This document shows, in pieces, positions 15,898 to 25,929 of a stretch of 64,000 nucleotides of DNA. A program made the translations under genes and the position numbers. The number at the start of each line of letters is the position of its first letter. The stretch's first letter is position 1. This stretch comes from UBA1858 sp045105615. Lineage in GTDB: Bacteria > Pseudomonadota > Gammaproteobacteria > UBA4575. The DNA is taken from the NCBI GenBank assembly GCA_045105615.1, contig JBGCDS010000008.1, forward strand, positions 47,642 through 111,641, in the 5' to 3' direction. The notes beneath the pieces are model-generated. The model was not told the DNA's origin. It was given only the letters and a program-made list of their open reading frames with translations, and did not search any database.

Positions 15898-18159
15898 TTA
15901 ATCAGAAGAGAAATCCACCTCTAAGCGGTCAACAATTCGATAGCCTCTAGGCAACTTAAGGCCACGTCTTCCACGCTCTCCAGCATACTCATCAACTTCA
16001 CTACCTTTCATGGTTTTATGCTTCTTGCCACAGTATAGCGTGAGTGGCTCACCATCCTGCACAAGGCAAACGTGATCTACTTTCTCTTCACCTGCTTTAA
16101 GCTTAGCACTAGGTATATTGATAAATTTAATGCCCTTGCCTTTAGACATTAATGGGAACTCAGAAAGCTCGGTTACTAGCATATATCCTTCTGAACCGAC
16201 CGCAACAATCCAATCATCTTCATGAGAACGCACCAACACTGGAGGCAATACTTTTGCATCGCCAGGTACATTCAAAATACGTTTACCAGCCTTATTACGT
16301 GAATGCAGATCTTCTAATTTACAAACAAATCCATAGCCAAAGTCCGTGGCAAGAAAGTACAAATTACTAGGATCTCCAATCATTACGCCAACAAAACTTG
16401 CGCCATCAGCAGGATTGAAACGTGCAGTCAATGATTCACCCTGTCCACGCGCCGAAGGCAAACTATGAGCAGGTAGGGTATAAGCTTTACCCTGTGAATC
16501 TAAAAACACAGCCATCTGGTTACTTTTACCAAACGCATGCGCTTGATATTCATCACCCGCTTTGTAATTCATTTCAATCGGATCAACTTCATGACCTTTC
16601 GCTGCCCTCACCCATCCACGCTTCGATAAAATAACCGTAGTTAATTCTGCTGGCATTAATTGCGTTTCATCAAGTTGTTGTGCTGCTGTTCGGCTAACAA
16701 TCGCTGAACGCCTTACATCACCATAGACTTCTGCATCTTCTAATAATTCAGTGCGGATAAGCTTTTTAAGTCTTGCTTTTGAGCCCAGTGTTTTTTCTAA
16801 CTTTTGCCTCTCTTCATTTAACTCTTTTGCTTCTGACTTAATTTTAATTTCTTCAAGCTTAGCTAAGCGTCGCAACTTAATCTCTAAAATAGATTCAGCC
16901 TGTATATCACTGAGCTTAAAGCGCTTGATCATTACCGGCTTAGGTTCATCTTCCTCACGAATAATCGCAATAATTTCGTCGATATTAAGATAAGCGATCA
17001 ATAAACCTTCTAGAATATGTAAGCGCTCATTCACTCTATCTAAGCGCCACTGCAAACGACGCGTCACAGTGTGCGTTCTAAATTCCAGCCACTCCTGTAA
17101 CAAAGTCCGTAAATCTTTCACCTGCGGACGGCCATTAATACCAATGACATTCATATTCACTCGATATGTACGCTCTAAGTCAGTACTCGCGAATAAGTGC
17201 AGCATTAATGCTTCCACATCAACACGATTACTTCTTGGCACAATGACCAAACGCACTGGATTTTCATGGTCTGATTCATCACGCAGATCTTCAACCATCG
17301 GCAGCTTTTTGGCATTCATTTGCTGCGCAATTTGTTCAAGTATTTTCGAACCTGACACTTGATAAGGTAATGCAGTAATAATAATACCGTCTGTTTCTTT
17401 TTCATAAACAGCACGCATGCGAACTTGGCCATTGCCCGTCTCGTAAATAGCTCGAATATCTTCAGGGCTAGAAATAATTTCAGCATCGGTTGGATAATCT
17501 GGTGCTAATACATGCTCGCACAATTCGCTGACTGTCGATTTTGGCGCGTCTAATAATCTGACACAGGCTGAAACCACTTCGTTTAGGTTATGCGGTGGAA
17601 TATCTGTGGACATTCCTACAGCAATCCCCATCCCTCCATTGAGTAAAATGTTTGGCAATCTTGCCGGCAATACAACGGGTTCTTGCAATTGGCCATCATA
17701 ATTATCAACCCAATCAACAGTGCCCTGCCCTAACTCTTGCAATAAGGATTTAGCATAGGGTGTTAAACGAGATTCTGTATATCTCATTGCCGCAAATGAT
17801 TTTGGGTCATCAGTAGAACCCCAGTTCCCTTGACCTTGAACGAGCGGATAGCGATAAGAGAATGGTTGCGCCATCAACACCATCGCTTCATAACAAGCAG
17901 AATCACCATGCGGATGAAATTTACCAATCACATCACCTACTGTACGCGCTGACTTTTTAGGTTTAGAGGAAGCTGAAAGTCCTAACTCTGACATCGCGTA
18001 GACAATACGTCTCTGCACAGGCTTTAAGCCATCTCCAATTTGCGGCAATGCACGATCGAGAATCACATACATTGAATAATCGAGATAGGCTTTCTCGGAA
18101 AAAGTATGTAGAGGAACACGCTCTACATCGCCATAATCAAATTCCATATTATCACTCAT
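15898..18159 (-). CDS. parC: DNA topoisomerase IV subunit A
   Basis: ParC is the DNA-breaking subunit of topoisomerase IV, which decatenates daughter chromosomes. The 753 residues include the breakage-reunion domain with the catalytic tyrosine in AAMRYTE (Tyr127). The quinolone-resistance region GDSACYEAM has serine 87 and glutamate 91, the susceptible residues by analogy with E. coli Ser80 and Glu84. A coiled-coil tower follows, then a C-terminal beta-pinwheel. The pinwheel lacks a gyrase-type GQRGGKG box, separating this protein from GyrA. It lies 14 bases downstream of parE on the same strand, which makes a two-subunit operon. Confidence 0.96.
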   Translation of the reverse strand: MSDNMEFDYGDVERVPLHTFSEKAYLDYSMYVILDRALPQIGDGLKPVQRRIVYAMSELGLSASSKPKKSARTVGDVIGKFHPHGDSACYEAMVLMAQPFSYRYPLVQGQGNWGSTDDPKSFAAMRYTESRLTPYAKSLLQELGQGTVDWVDNYDGQLQEPVVLPARLPNILLNGGMGIAVGMSTDIPPHNLNEVVSACVRLLDAPKSTVSELCEHVLAPDYPTDAEIISSPEDIRAIYETGNGQVRMRAVYEKETDGIIITALPYQVSGSKILEQIAQQMNAKKLPMVEDLRDESDHENPVRLVIVPRSNRVDVEALMLHLFASTDLERTYRVNMNVIGINGRPQVKDLRTLLQEWLEFRTHTVTRRLQWRLDRVNERLHILEGLLIAYLNIDEIIAIIREEDEPKPVMIKRFKLSDIQAESILEIKLRRLAKLEEIKIKSEAKELNEERQKLEKTLGSKARLKKLIRTELLEDAEVYGDVRRSAIVSRTAAQQLDETQLMPAELTTVILSKRGWVRAAKGHEVDPIEMNYKAGDEYQAHAFGKSNQMAVFLDSQGKAYTLPAHSLPSARGQGESLTARFNPADGASFVGVMIGDPSNLYFLATDFGYGFVCKLEDLHSRNKAGKRILNVPGDAKVLPPVLVRSHEDDWIVAVGSEGYMLVTELSEFPLMSKGKGIKFINIPSAKLKAGEEKVDHVCLVQDGEPLTLYCGKKHKTMKGSEVDEYAGERGRRGLKLPRGYRIVDRLEVDFSSD

Positions 18160-18173
18160 AGCATTTCCAATAT

Positions 18174-20060
18174 TTATACGTCAGCCAAATTGCCCTTATC
18201 TTCTAACCAAGCTTTTCTATCTTGAATAGATTTCTTACCCAGCAACATGTCCATAATTTTATATGTGTCATCTCCTGATTCAATCGTGAGCTGCACCAAA
18301 CGGCGGCTATCAGGGGAAATTGTTGATTCTCGTAGCTGACTAGGATTCATTTCACCAAGACCTTTAAACCGAATGATATTCACTTTACCTTTTTTCTTTT
18401 CTGCCGCAATTCTATCTTCTATCCCTTGCCGCTCTGCATCATCAAGCGCATAGAAGACCTCTTTACCAACATCGATTCTAAATAAAGGAGGCATTGCAAT
18501 ATACACATGTCCGGCATCTATTAGTGCAGGGAAATGACGCAGGAATAATGCGCATAGTAAAGTCGCGATGTGCAAACCATCGGAGTCTGCATCCGCTAAT
18601 ACACAAATTTTTCCATAACGTAATTTACTAAGATCTGAATCACCTGGATCCACACCAATAGCAATGGCAATATCGTGAACCTCTTGCGAAGCTAACACCT
18701 GATCTGAAGCAACTTCCCAGCTATTAAGAATTTTCCCGCGCAAAGGCATAATAGCTTGAAATTCTCGGTCACGCGCTTGCTTTGCAGAACCTCCCGCCGA
18801 GTCGCCCTCAACTAAAAACAATTCTGTACGCGTGACATCTTGAGACGAGCAATCCGCCAACTTACCTGGCAAAGCTGGACCGGCAGTAACGCGTTTGCGA
18901 ACTACCTTTTTAATCGCACGTAATCGCTTTTCTGCATTGCGAATAATTAGCTGCGCCAGTGCTTCACCAGTTTCAACATTCTGGTGCAACCACACGCCCA
19001 CTGAATCTTTAACCACACCGGAAACGAATGCTGCACTTTCACGCGAACCTAGACGTTCTTTCGTTTGGCCCGCAAACTGAGGGTCTTGCATTTTAACGGA
19101 TAGCACATAAGCAAGCTGTTGCCAAACATCGTCGGGCGCAATTTTAACACCACGTGGTGTTAACTTACGCGTATCGCAAAATTCTCTTAGCGCATCAGTC
19201 AAGCCGGTGCGCAAACCATTAACATGGGTGCCGCCTTGAGCTGTTGGAATCAAATTGACATAACTTTCTGCTATCCACTCACTACCTTCTTCTACCCAGG
19301 TCAATGCCCACTCAGCCGCTTCATTTTCTGATGAAAAATTTCCATAGACGGGCTTCAGAGGAAGCAATGTCATACCCTCTAATTCTGATAGCAAATAGTC
19401 ACTGATACCATCCTCATAAAACCATTCTGTTTCTTCATTTTTTGCGACATCTTTAAATCGAATACGCAATCCCGGACAAAGCACTGCTTTTGCACGTAAC
19501 AAATGGACTAACTTAGGAATAGAGTAATTAACACTATCAAAATATTTTTTGTCGGGCCAAAAACGGATGGTAGTTCCAGTGGTCCGTTTAGCCACTGTAC
19601 CAATTTGCTTCAAATTTGACGCCTTATCGCCATTAGCGAATGACATAGTATATTCTTTGCCGCCCCTACGAACGGTGACATCAACACGTTCTGATAACGC
19701 GTTAACCACCGATATACCGACACCATGCAAGCCACCTGAAAACTGATAATTTTTACTCGAAAACTTACCACCGGCATGCAGGGTCGTCATAATTACTTCC
19801 ACCCCTGGCTTTTTCAATTCAGGGTGTTTATCCACCGGCATACCACGGCCATCATCAATCACTTCTAAGGAACCATCCTTAAATAGACTGACATCTATAC
19901 TGGTCGCATGCCCAGCAATTGCCTCATCCACACTATTATCGATAATTTCTTGTGCTAAGTGGTTTGGACGGGCAGTATCGGTATACATCCCAGGGCGTTT
20001 GCGCACGGGGTCTAGGCCGCTCAATACTTCAATGGCGGCGGCATCATACTGTTTAGACAT
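18174..20060 (-). CDS. parE: DNA topoisomerase IV subunit B
   Basis: ParE is the ATPase subunit of topoisomerase IV. The GHKL ATP-binding motifs are visible: EIIDNSVDEA, DDGRGMPVD and GGLHGVGISVVNAL. The Toprim domain follows with VEGDSAGGSAKQ, PLRGKILN and the metal-binding DADSDG. The 628-residue length matches ParE, not the longer proteobacterial GyrB. It heads the parE-parC unit and is divergent from the addA-like gene, with 98 bases between start codons. I could not pick out a convincing promoter in that gap. Confidence 0.96.
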   Translation of the reverse strand: MSKQYDAAAIEVLSGLDPVRKRPGMYTDTARPNHLAQEIIDNSVDEAIAGHATSIDVSLFKDGSLEVIDDGRGMPVDKHPELKKPGVEVIMTTLHAGGKFSSKNYQFSGGLHGVGISVVNALSERVDVTVRRGGKEYTMSFANGDKASNLKQIGTVAKRTTGTTIRFWPDKKYFDSVNYSIPKLVHLLRAKAVLCPGLRIRFKDVAKNEETEWFYEDGISDYLLSELEGMTLLPLKPVYGNFSSENEAAEWALTWVEEGSEWIAESYVNLIPTAQGGTHVNGLRTGLTDALREFCDTRKLTPRGVKIAPDDVWQQLAYVLSVKMQDPQFAGQTKERLGSRESAAFVSGVVKDSVGVWLHQNVETGEALAQLIIRNAEKRLRAIKKVVRKRVTAGPALPGKLADCSSQDVTRTELFLVEGDSAGGSAKQARDREFQAIMPLRGKILNSWEVASDQVLASQEVHDIAIAIGVDPGDSDLSKLRYGKICVLADADSDGLHIATLLCALFLRHFPALIDAGHVYIAMPPLFRIDVGKEVFYALDDAERQGIEDRIAAEKKKGKVNIIRFKGLGEMNPSQLRESTISPDSRRLVQLTIESGDDTYKIMDMLLGKKSIQDRKAWLEDKGNLADV

Positions 20061-20158
20061 AAATTAAAATCAAAAGGAAATATTCGTTAGAGCAATAGCG
20101 CTTAGAGAAAACGCATTCTATATGAAACCGGCACGCAGCAAAAACTTCTTATCAAATC

Positions 20159-23100
20159 ATGGCTAGTTTAGATACTTCAACTCACCCCCAGCACAATGCC
20201 AACGTATTTGCATCGGCAGGCTCAGGTAAGACATGGTTACTAATCACACGAATCTGCCGACTATTACTAGCAGGTGCTGAACCTCAGCATATCCTCGCAA
20301 TCACTTTTACACGTAAAAGCGCTGCAGAAATGCGCGCTCGATTATTTGACAAGCTTGAATCATGGTCAGTGATGAGCGAATCCGAACTAAGTAAAGAACT
20401 ATCTTCCATCAAGGAAACTGTTAATAGCGATACTATTAAAAAAGCTAGGAGCCTGTATGAAAAACTTCTATTTTCTGATCAAGCCATTCGCATTAGTACA
20501 TTTCATGCATTTTGCGAAGAGATTATTCGCGCATTTCCACTTGAAAGTGAATTACCAACCACTTTCGAGCTAACAGAACACGCTCACATATACTCCAACC
20601 AAGCGTGGCAACGTTTATTATCCACTAGCGAGCAAACAGGTAAATCCAAGTTACGTGAAGCAATGCACACCCTGTTCGATTTTTGCTTCGGCCTAAATGG
20701 TAGCAAAACAGCATTGCTGAGCTTCTTAAATGCACGTAGTGAATGGCGTGCGTTTACCAAACAAGCCAAAGACGCAGTATCTTTTGCTCACAGCGAGATG
20801 ATAAATAAAACAGGGAAAGCACAGAACGATAATTATCAATTTTGCTTTGAAAGCGATGAATTCTCAGCATCACTTAAGCAGTATTACCAAATCCTACGCT
20901 TAAGCCCTGCTAAAACATATCAAGGCTGGGCAGATAAAATCGAACCCCTACTATCTTTACATAATCAATATGCAGATACCCATCTATCCACATTGCAATC
21001 GGTCGTTTTAACTAACGACAAAAACCCGCGCAAACTAACTATCAGCAAAGCTTGGCAAAAATTAATTAGTCCTCAGCAATCTGATTTTTTGATTAAAACT
21101 CATCAAGAGTTTGCTGAGAAAATTTTACAATTGCTTGATAACAAAATTCATGTGCATTTATTAAATGCCAATCATGCTTGGTTTTATGCAGGTAGAGAGC
21201 TGCTACAGCAGTATCAGCACATCAAGTTTGAACATGGTGTGATTGACTTCAATGATTTGGAATGGGAAACATACCGACTACTTCAACAGGAGGACCATGC
21301 ATTATGGGTGCAATACAAATTAGGCCAGCGCATTCACCACTTTCTTGTTGATGAATTTCAAGACACCAACCCTATTCAATGGCAGTTACTCAAACCATTA
21401 ATAGAGTCTTCTCATGATCAACACCAATTACAAACAAGTAGTTTGTTTTTAGTCGGTGATATAAAACAATCTATCTATCGATTTCGCGGTGCGAACCCAG
21501 AAATACAAACACTAGCCTCCAACTGGTCGCAACAAGAATTAAACAGCCAGCTTCTCACTAACGACCATTCTTGGCGTTCATCTCCAGCCATCATCGATTG
21601 TGTTAATCAGTTATTTTCACATCCTTCTATTTCACAACAGTTTTGTTCTTTTCAGAACCACAGTTACCAGCATCAAGACCGTTGGGGATTTTTCAAAATT
21701 CACCCTTTAATTGAGATTGATAATAAACAGGATCAAGAAGATTTCCGCCATCCTTTAACCACTTCTCGTGAAAATAGTGAAGAAACAGCTCACTATCAAG
21801 AAGGCGCACTCATCGCACAAGAAATCTCTCAATTGATAGAGAACCAAACGCCCATCTATGATGGCGAAAAAATACGTTCTGCTGAGTTTAGCGATATTTT
21901 AATTTTAACCCGCACGCGATCTCACCTGGACGAACTTAAAGCAGGCTTAATGAGCGCATCAATCCCCATACATGCGAATGACGCCACCCACCTATTAGAC
22001 TATCTCGAAATAAGAGACATGCTTGCATTATTAACTAGCTTAGTCGACCCATATGATGATTTAGCATTCACACATATGTTATCTAGTCCTATTTTCAATA
22101 TCGATGAACAGCATCTTATTGAATTGCAAAAAATCACCGCTGACACATGGAAACAAAAGTTAGAAATCATCAGCACAGAAACAGAATCAGATCATCCCCT
22201 GAATATCGTTAACGCTAAATTACATGAGTGGAAACAATTCACAGATCGAATCCCAGTTCATGACCTACTCAACTACATATTCTCTAGCTGGAATATTCTA
22301 TATCGATATCGCGCAGCAATCCCTAATTCAGAATCTCAACATATCTGCGCGCGCCTCAATCAATTCTTACAACAAAGCCTTGAAATAGAAAGTGGTAGAT
22401 ATTCAAGCATATCCAGATTTATACGCAAAATTAAAGAAACCAACCCTGAAGCATTATTTGTCAGCGATAACGAAAACACTAATGCGGTTGAAATTATGAC
22501 TGTACATGGCTCAAAAGGTTTAGAATCACCAATTTTGTTTATCGCAGATAGCGGGCCTAGCACTGAACCACCTGAGCAGTTCAGTGCTATCACTCAATGG
22601 CCGGCGGCTTCGGACACGCCTGATGTATTCATGCTTGGTTGCAAAAAGAGCTCCATGAGTAATGCTGCTCAACAACTTAAAGAGGTAACACAATCAAGCA
22701 ATGAAGGTTTAAATCTACTCTATGTTGCGTTAACACGTGCTAAACAGATTCTCATTATGACTGGCGTCAATGCTAAAAGAAGCTCTCAGGAGGGGTGGCA
22801 TTCTCAATGTTGCGCAGCCTTAGAAATTGAAAAAGATAGTGTTGAAGCATGGCTACATGAACATCACACCAAACCAACACTAGATAACATTGAATCGCCA
22901 ACACCACCAACAAAAAAATTATCAAATGATTACACTGCATTGTTTTCACCCTCCAATGACGCAACAAAAAATATCGTTAGCGTGGAAAAAATAAGCACAG
23001 AGGCGCTTGAAGGTACACTTATACACAAACTACTAGAAGTCTTAACACAGACACCAAATGTTAATAACCAGGCATTATTAAATAGAGTCAATCTAGAAAC

Positions 23101-23497
23101 TAATGCAAATATTACTATTGATGAGCTGAAACCCCTCAAAAAGGAAGCAATAGACTGCTTAAATAGTATTGATCTTGAACCAATATTCAAGCAAACAGAC
23201 AATCAAAAGACATACCACGAAGTCACTGTTGCTAGCACCACAAAAAAACATCAAATCAATGTTATTGATCAAATGATCATAAGCGATGACAATGTATGGA
23301 TTATAGATTTCAAAACCCAAGCAGATATTTCAAGCGCGAATGCGCAGGAACAGGCAAAGAAATTTAAAACACAGCTAGAACGCTATGCTGACGCGGTCCA
23401 ACCCCTTTATCCGACACTACCAGTTCGATGTTCAGTAGTGTTTACTAAAATTGCATTATTGGTTGACGTGCCAATAAATGACACATCAACCAATTAA
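20159..23497 (+). CDS. AddA/RecB-type UvrD-family helicase-nuclease, no adjacent partner gene
   Basis: This 1112-residue protein has the full superfamily 1 helicase motif set. Walker A is ASAGSGKT (18-25), motif Ia is AITFTRKSAAEM, motif II is DEFQDT (398-403), motif III is GDIKQSIYRFRGA, motif V is VHGSKGLE and motif VI is YVALTRAK. The C-terminus carries a RecB-like PD-(D/E)XK nuclease region with VIDQMI and IIDFKT (Asp1050, Lys1052). This architecture is that of AddA, which works with AddB to resect double-strand breaks and load RecA. In most genomes addB lies directly upstream of addA. Here the upstream neighbour is the divergent parE and downstream is the convergent dsbC. The partner must be elsewhere, or the protein acts alone. 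Confidence 0.85.
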   Translation: MASLDTSTHPQHNANVFASAGSGKTWLLITRICRLLLAGAEPQHILAITFTRKSAAEMRARLFDKLESWSVMSESELSKELSSIKETVNSDTIKKARSLYEKLLFSDQAIRISTFHAFCEEIIRAFPLESELPTTFELTEHAHIYSNQAWQRLLSTSEQTGKSKLREAMHTLFDFCFGLNGSKTALLSFLNARSEWRAFTKQAKDAVSFAHSEMINKTGKAQNDNYQFCFESDEFSASLKQYYQILRLSPAKTYQGWADKIEPLLSLHNQYADTHLSTLQSVVLTNDKNPRKLTISKAWQKLISPQQSDFLIKTHQEFAEKILQLLDNKIHVHLLNANHAWFYAGRELLQQYQHIKFEHGVIDFNDLEWETYRLLQQEDHALWVQYKLGQRIHHFLVDEFQDTNPIQWQLLKPLIESSHDQHQLQTSSLFLVGDIKQSIYRFRGANPEIQTLASNWSQQELNSQLLTNDHSWRSSPAIIDCVNQLFSHPSISQQFCSFQNHSYQHQDRWGFFKIHPLIEIDNKQDQEDFRHPLTTSRENSEETAHYQEGALIAQEISQLIENQTPIYDGEKIRSAEFSDILILTRTRSHLDELKAGLMSASIPIHANDATHLLDYLEIRDMLALLTSLVDPYDDLAFTHMLSSPIFNIDEQHLIELQKITADTWKQKLEIISTETESDHPLNIVNAKLHEWKQFTDRIPVHDLLNYIFSSWNILYRYRAAIPNSESQHICARLNQFLQQSLEIESGRYSSISRFIRKIKETNPEALFVSDNENTNAVEIMTVHGSKGLESPILFIADSGPSTEPPEQFSAITQWPAASDTPDVFMLGCKKSSMSNAAQQLKEVTQSSNEGLNLLYVALTRAKQILIMTGVNAKRSSQEGWHSQCCAALEIEKDSVEAWLHEHHTKPTLDNIESPTPPTKKLSNDYTALFSPSNDATKNIVSVEKISTEALEGTLIHKLLEVLTQTPNVNNQALLNRVNLETNANITIDELKPLKKEAIDCLNSIDLEPIFKQTDNQKTYHEVTVASTTKKHQINVIDQMIISDDNVWIIDFKTQADISSANAQEQAKKFKTQLERYADAVQPLYPTLPVRCSVVFTKIALLVDVPINDTSTN

Positions 23498-23503
23498 TAT
23501 TAA

Positions 23504-24232
23504 CTAGTTCTGCGCCATACTATCTAAGCGTTGAGCTAACTGCTTAGCTGGCAAATAGCCCGGCATCAATTGACCATCCGACGTTAAAATTGCAGGTGTT
23601 CCTGTTACACCAATCTTCTGTCCAATCTCAAAATGATCTACTATTGGATTATCACAGTTTTCAGCAGGCAATTCCTGACCATTCTTAGACTTTGTTAATG
23701 CCTCAGCGCGATCGTCACTACACCAAACAGATACCGCTTTAGTATAACTTGGCGAAGTGATTCCATTACGCGGAAACAATAGGTAATTAACTTTTATGCC
23801 ATAGCTTGCATATTGATCCATCTCATTATGAAGTTTTCGGCAATAGCCACAGTCTATGTCTGTAAACACGGTAATAGTATGCTTGGGCTTATCAGAACCA
23901 AAGCTTATCTTTTCTTGATCATTAACCTGAGTCATATATTTTTTTCGTGCACGACTAGAAGCAACCTCAGTAATATCACGTTTACCATCATCAAGATCCA
24001 TCACGACACCTTGAATGATATATCTAGCATCCTCTGTCACATAGATAACCTGCGTGCCATAAACAGCCTCATAAAGTCCTTCAACAGGCGACTTTGAAAT
24101 ACTATCTGGAGAATGAGTAGGGAAAGATTCGATTAACTTTGCTTTAATCGCCTCCGCCTGTTCAGCAGAATCCGCCTGTGCGAATAATGAAATGATAGCT
24201 AATATAATAAGTACAGATAAGCATCTGAACAT
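23504..24232 (-). CDS. dsbC: Periplasmic thiol:disulfide interchange protein, disulfide isomerase
   Basis: DsbC reshuffles wrong disulfides in periplasmic proteins and is kept reduced by DsbD. The 242-residue precursor has a signal peptide (about 1-22, cleaving after ADSA or nearby). An N-terminal dimerisation domain follows, then a thioredoxin fold with the active site CGYC (128-131) and the cis-proline loop VTGTPA. A second cysteine pair (VWCSDD and ENCDNP) matches the structural disulfide of E. coli DsbC. It is downstream of xerD on the same strand, as in E. coli, where xerD-dsbC-recJ is the order. recJ is absent here. Confidence 0.93.
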   Translation of the reverse strand: MFRCLSVLIILAIISLFAQADSAEQAEAIKAKLIESFPTHSPDSISKSPVEGLYEAVYGTQVIYVTEDARYIIQGVVMDLDDGKRDITEVASSRARKKYMTQVNDQEKISFGSDKPKHTITVFTDIDCGYCRKLHNEMDQYASYGIKVNYLLFPRNGITSPSYTKAVSVWCSDDRAEALTKSKNGQELPAENCDNPIVDHFEIGQKIGVTGTPAILTSDGQLMPGYLPAKQLAQRLDSMAQN

Positions 24233-24323
24233 GATGTTTCCTTGTATAAAATAGGTGAATTTATAATGAATTTAGCGAATTTAGATCATTAGACCGGGAA
24301 AACCCCAAAGTTATCCCAAATAA

Positions 24324-25247
24324 TTAGCCGCGAGGGTGATGTTCCCGATGTAACTCCTGTAATCGCGCCTGAGCGATATGAGTATAGACCTGAGTAGTCG
24401 ACAAATCACTATGTCCTAACAGCATTTGAACTACTCTCAAATCTGCTCCATGGTTTAGCAAATGCGTCGCAAAAGCATGCCTAAGGGTATGAGGGCTCAG
24501 ATGTTTCTCAATACCGACAACACGTGCATGCCTCTTAATAACATGCCAAAAAGCTTGCCGCGTCATTCCCGAGCCACGATTAGAAACAAATAACACACTA
24601 CAATCCTGGCTTTCTTTTAACAGGCTCGGTCTAGCATCATGAAAATATTTTCCCAGCCACTCTCCCGCCTGTTCTCCAAAAGGCACTAAACGCTCTTTAT
24701 TCCCCTTCCCAACCACTCTCAACACACCAGTTCTCATGTTGACTTGGTGCAACTGAAGGTTAATTAACTCAGAAACACGCAACCCACATGCATACAGCAC
24801 TTCTAACATTGTTCGATCGCGAATACCTTGGGGTTTGGCAAGATCAGGAGCAGCTAATAGCATTTCCACATCATCTTCGGTTAACACTTCAGGCAAATAT
24901 CTGCCCAATTTAGGAAATTCAATTTTTTCAGTAGGATCCGCAGCAACGTTACCCTGACGCAATTGGTAGCGATAAAAACGGCGAATACTTGAGAGTAACC
25001 GCGCACCCGACCTAGGCTGCATTCCTTGTGTAACTCGATGAGCCAAATAATCTAGTAAATGCTCATGTTTAACATCTGATATTGATACTTGGAAACTTGA
25101 CAACCAGCGCAACAAATTAAATAAATCGTTTCTATAAGCACTCAATGTATTTTCACTAAGACCATGCTCCATCCAAATATTATCCAAAAACATTTCGACA
25201 ATATTACTGTCTTGGTCCATTAATTGATTCGCCGCGTTAGTCGCCAT
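24324..25247 (-). CDS. xerD: Site-specific tyrosine recombinase XerD
   Basis: XerD with XerC resolves chromosome dimers at dif, activated by FtsK. The protein has an N-terminal SAM-like core-binding domain and the C-terminal catalytic domain. The tyrosine-recombinase residues are visible: Arg in GLRVSEL, Lys in GKGNKER, HTLRH, GH in LLGHSDL, and the nucleophile Tyr in TTQVYTH. The frame gives 307 residues. An internal ATG at 25220 would give 298 residues beginning MDQDSNIVEMF, closer to the usual XerD start. Neither start has a clear ribosome-binding site. XerD rather than XerC is inferred from sequence flavour and the dsbC neighbour. Confidence 0.93.
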   Translation of the reverse strand: MATNAANQLMDQDSNIVEMFLDNIWMEHGLSENTLSAYRNDLFNLLRWLSSFQVSISDVKHEHLLDYLAHRVTQGMQPRSGARLLSSIRRFYRYQLRQGNVAADPTEKIEFPKLGRYLPEVLTEDDVEMLLAAPDLAKPQGIRDRTMLEVLYACGLRVSELINLQLHQVNMRTGVLRVVGKGNKERLVPFGEQAGEWLGKYFHDARPSLLKESQDCSVLFVSNRGSGMTRQAFWHVIKRHARVVGIEKHLSPHTLRHAFATHLLNHGADLRVVQMLLGHSDLSTTQVYTHIAQARLQELHREHHPRG

Positions 25248-25500
25248 AATAATTATTCATTAAGATACAGATGATGATGAGCAACTGCTTGATGCAGCAG
25301 GAAGGAATGTTAGATAAAATACTTGGCTTGTTTGAACAAAATTAAAAACGATGCAATGAATCATATACACTTTTAATTGGTAAACCTATTGTGTAGTGTA
25401 AATGTTTTTTAAACAATTTTCATCTTTTGTTCACTTATCAGTCAGCATTACCAAAATGCATTAAGATAAACAAACATTAACCGTAACCACTTCACCCAAA

Positions 25501-25929
25501 ATGAAAGACAATAGTTCTAACCAAACAGTGAGTTTGCTACGCAGAATTGTAATTATGTTTTACGATTCAATTTTACTCATTGCTTTATTATTTTTCGCAT
25601 CCTTACCTGTTGCTGTCCCTCTTGAGATAACAGTGGAACATCCTTTATACCCTCTATTCATACTCTATATACATCTAGTTGCATTTTTATTCTTTGGCTG
25701 GTGCTGGACTCGTGGTGGACAAACGTTAGGTTCGAAAACGTGGAAGATAAAACTAGTGGCAGACTCTGGAAACAATATCACTTGGAAGCATGCATTATTA
25801 CGCTATATCGGTTCTCTGCTTTGCTGGCTTAGCCTAGGCGTAGGATTTTTATGGTGTTATACCAACAAAGAGCGACGCGCCTGGAATGACATTATTTCAA
25901 AAACACATTTGAAAATAATCACCGTGTAA
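25501..25929 (+). CDS. RDD family membrane protein
   Basis: This small 142-residue integral membrane protein has three hydrophobic segments (about 17-39, 48-70 and 100-118). The RDD-family pattern is visible as an arginine and aspartate in LLRRIVIMFYDSILL near the N-terminus, GQTLGSKTWKIKLV in the middle, and ERRAWNDIIS near the C-terminus. The function of such single-domain RDD proteins is generally unknown, though some have been linked to ion transport. A 253-base gap separates it from the divergent xerD, and I found no clear promoter there. Its 3' end overlaps the convergent lptG by 11 bases. Confidence 0.8.
   Translation: MKDNSSNQTVSLLRRIVIMFYDSILLIALLFFASLPVAVPLEITVEHPLYPLFILYIHLVAFLFFGWCWTRGGQTLGSKTWKIKLVADSGNNITWKHALLRYIGSLLCWLSLGVGFLWCYTNKERRAWNDIISKTHLKIITV

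Noticed and set aside
25271..25345. A 24-codon open frame (starting ATG ATG ATG) in the 253-base gap between xerD and the RDD gene
   Set aside because: No ribosome-binding site and no recognisable composition. A chance frame of this size is expected. I see nothing else convincing in this gap.
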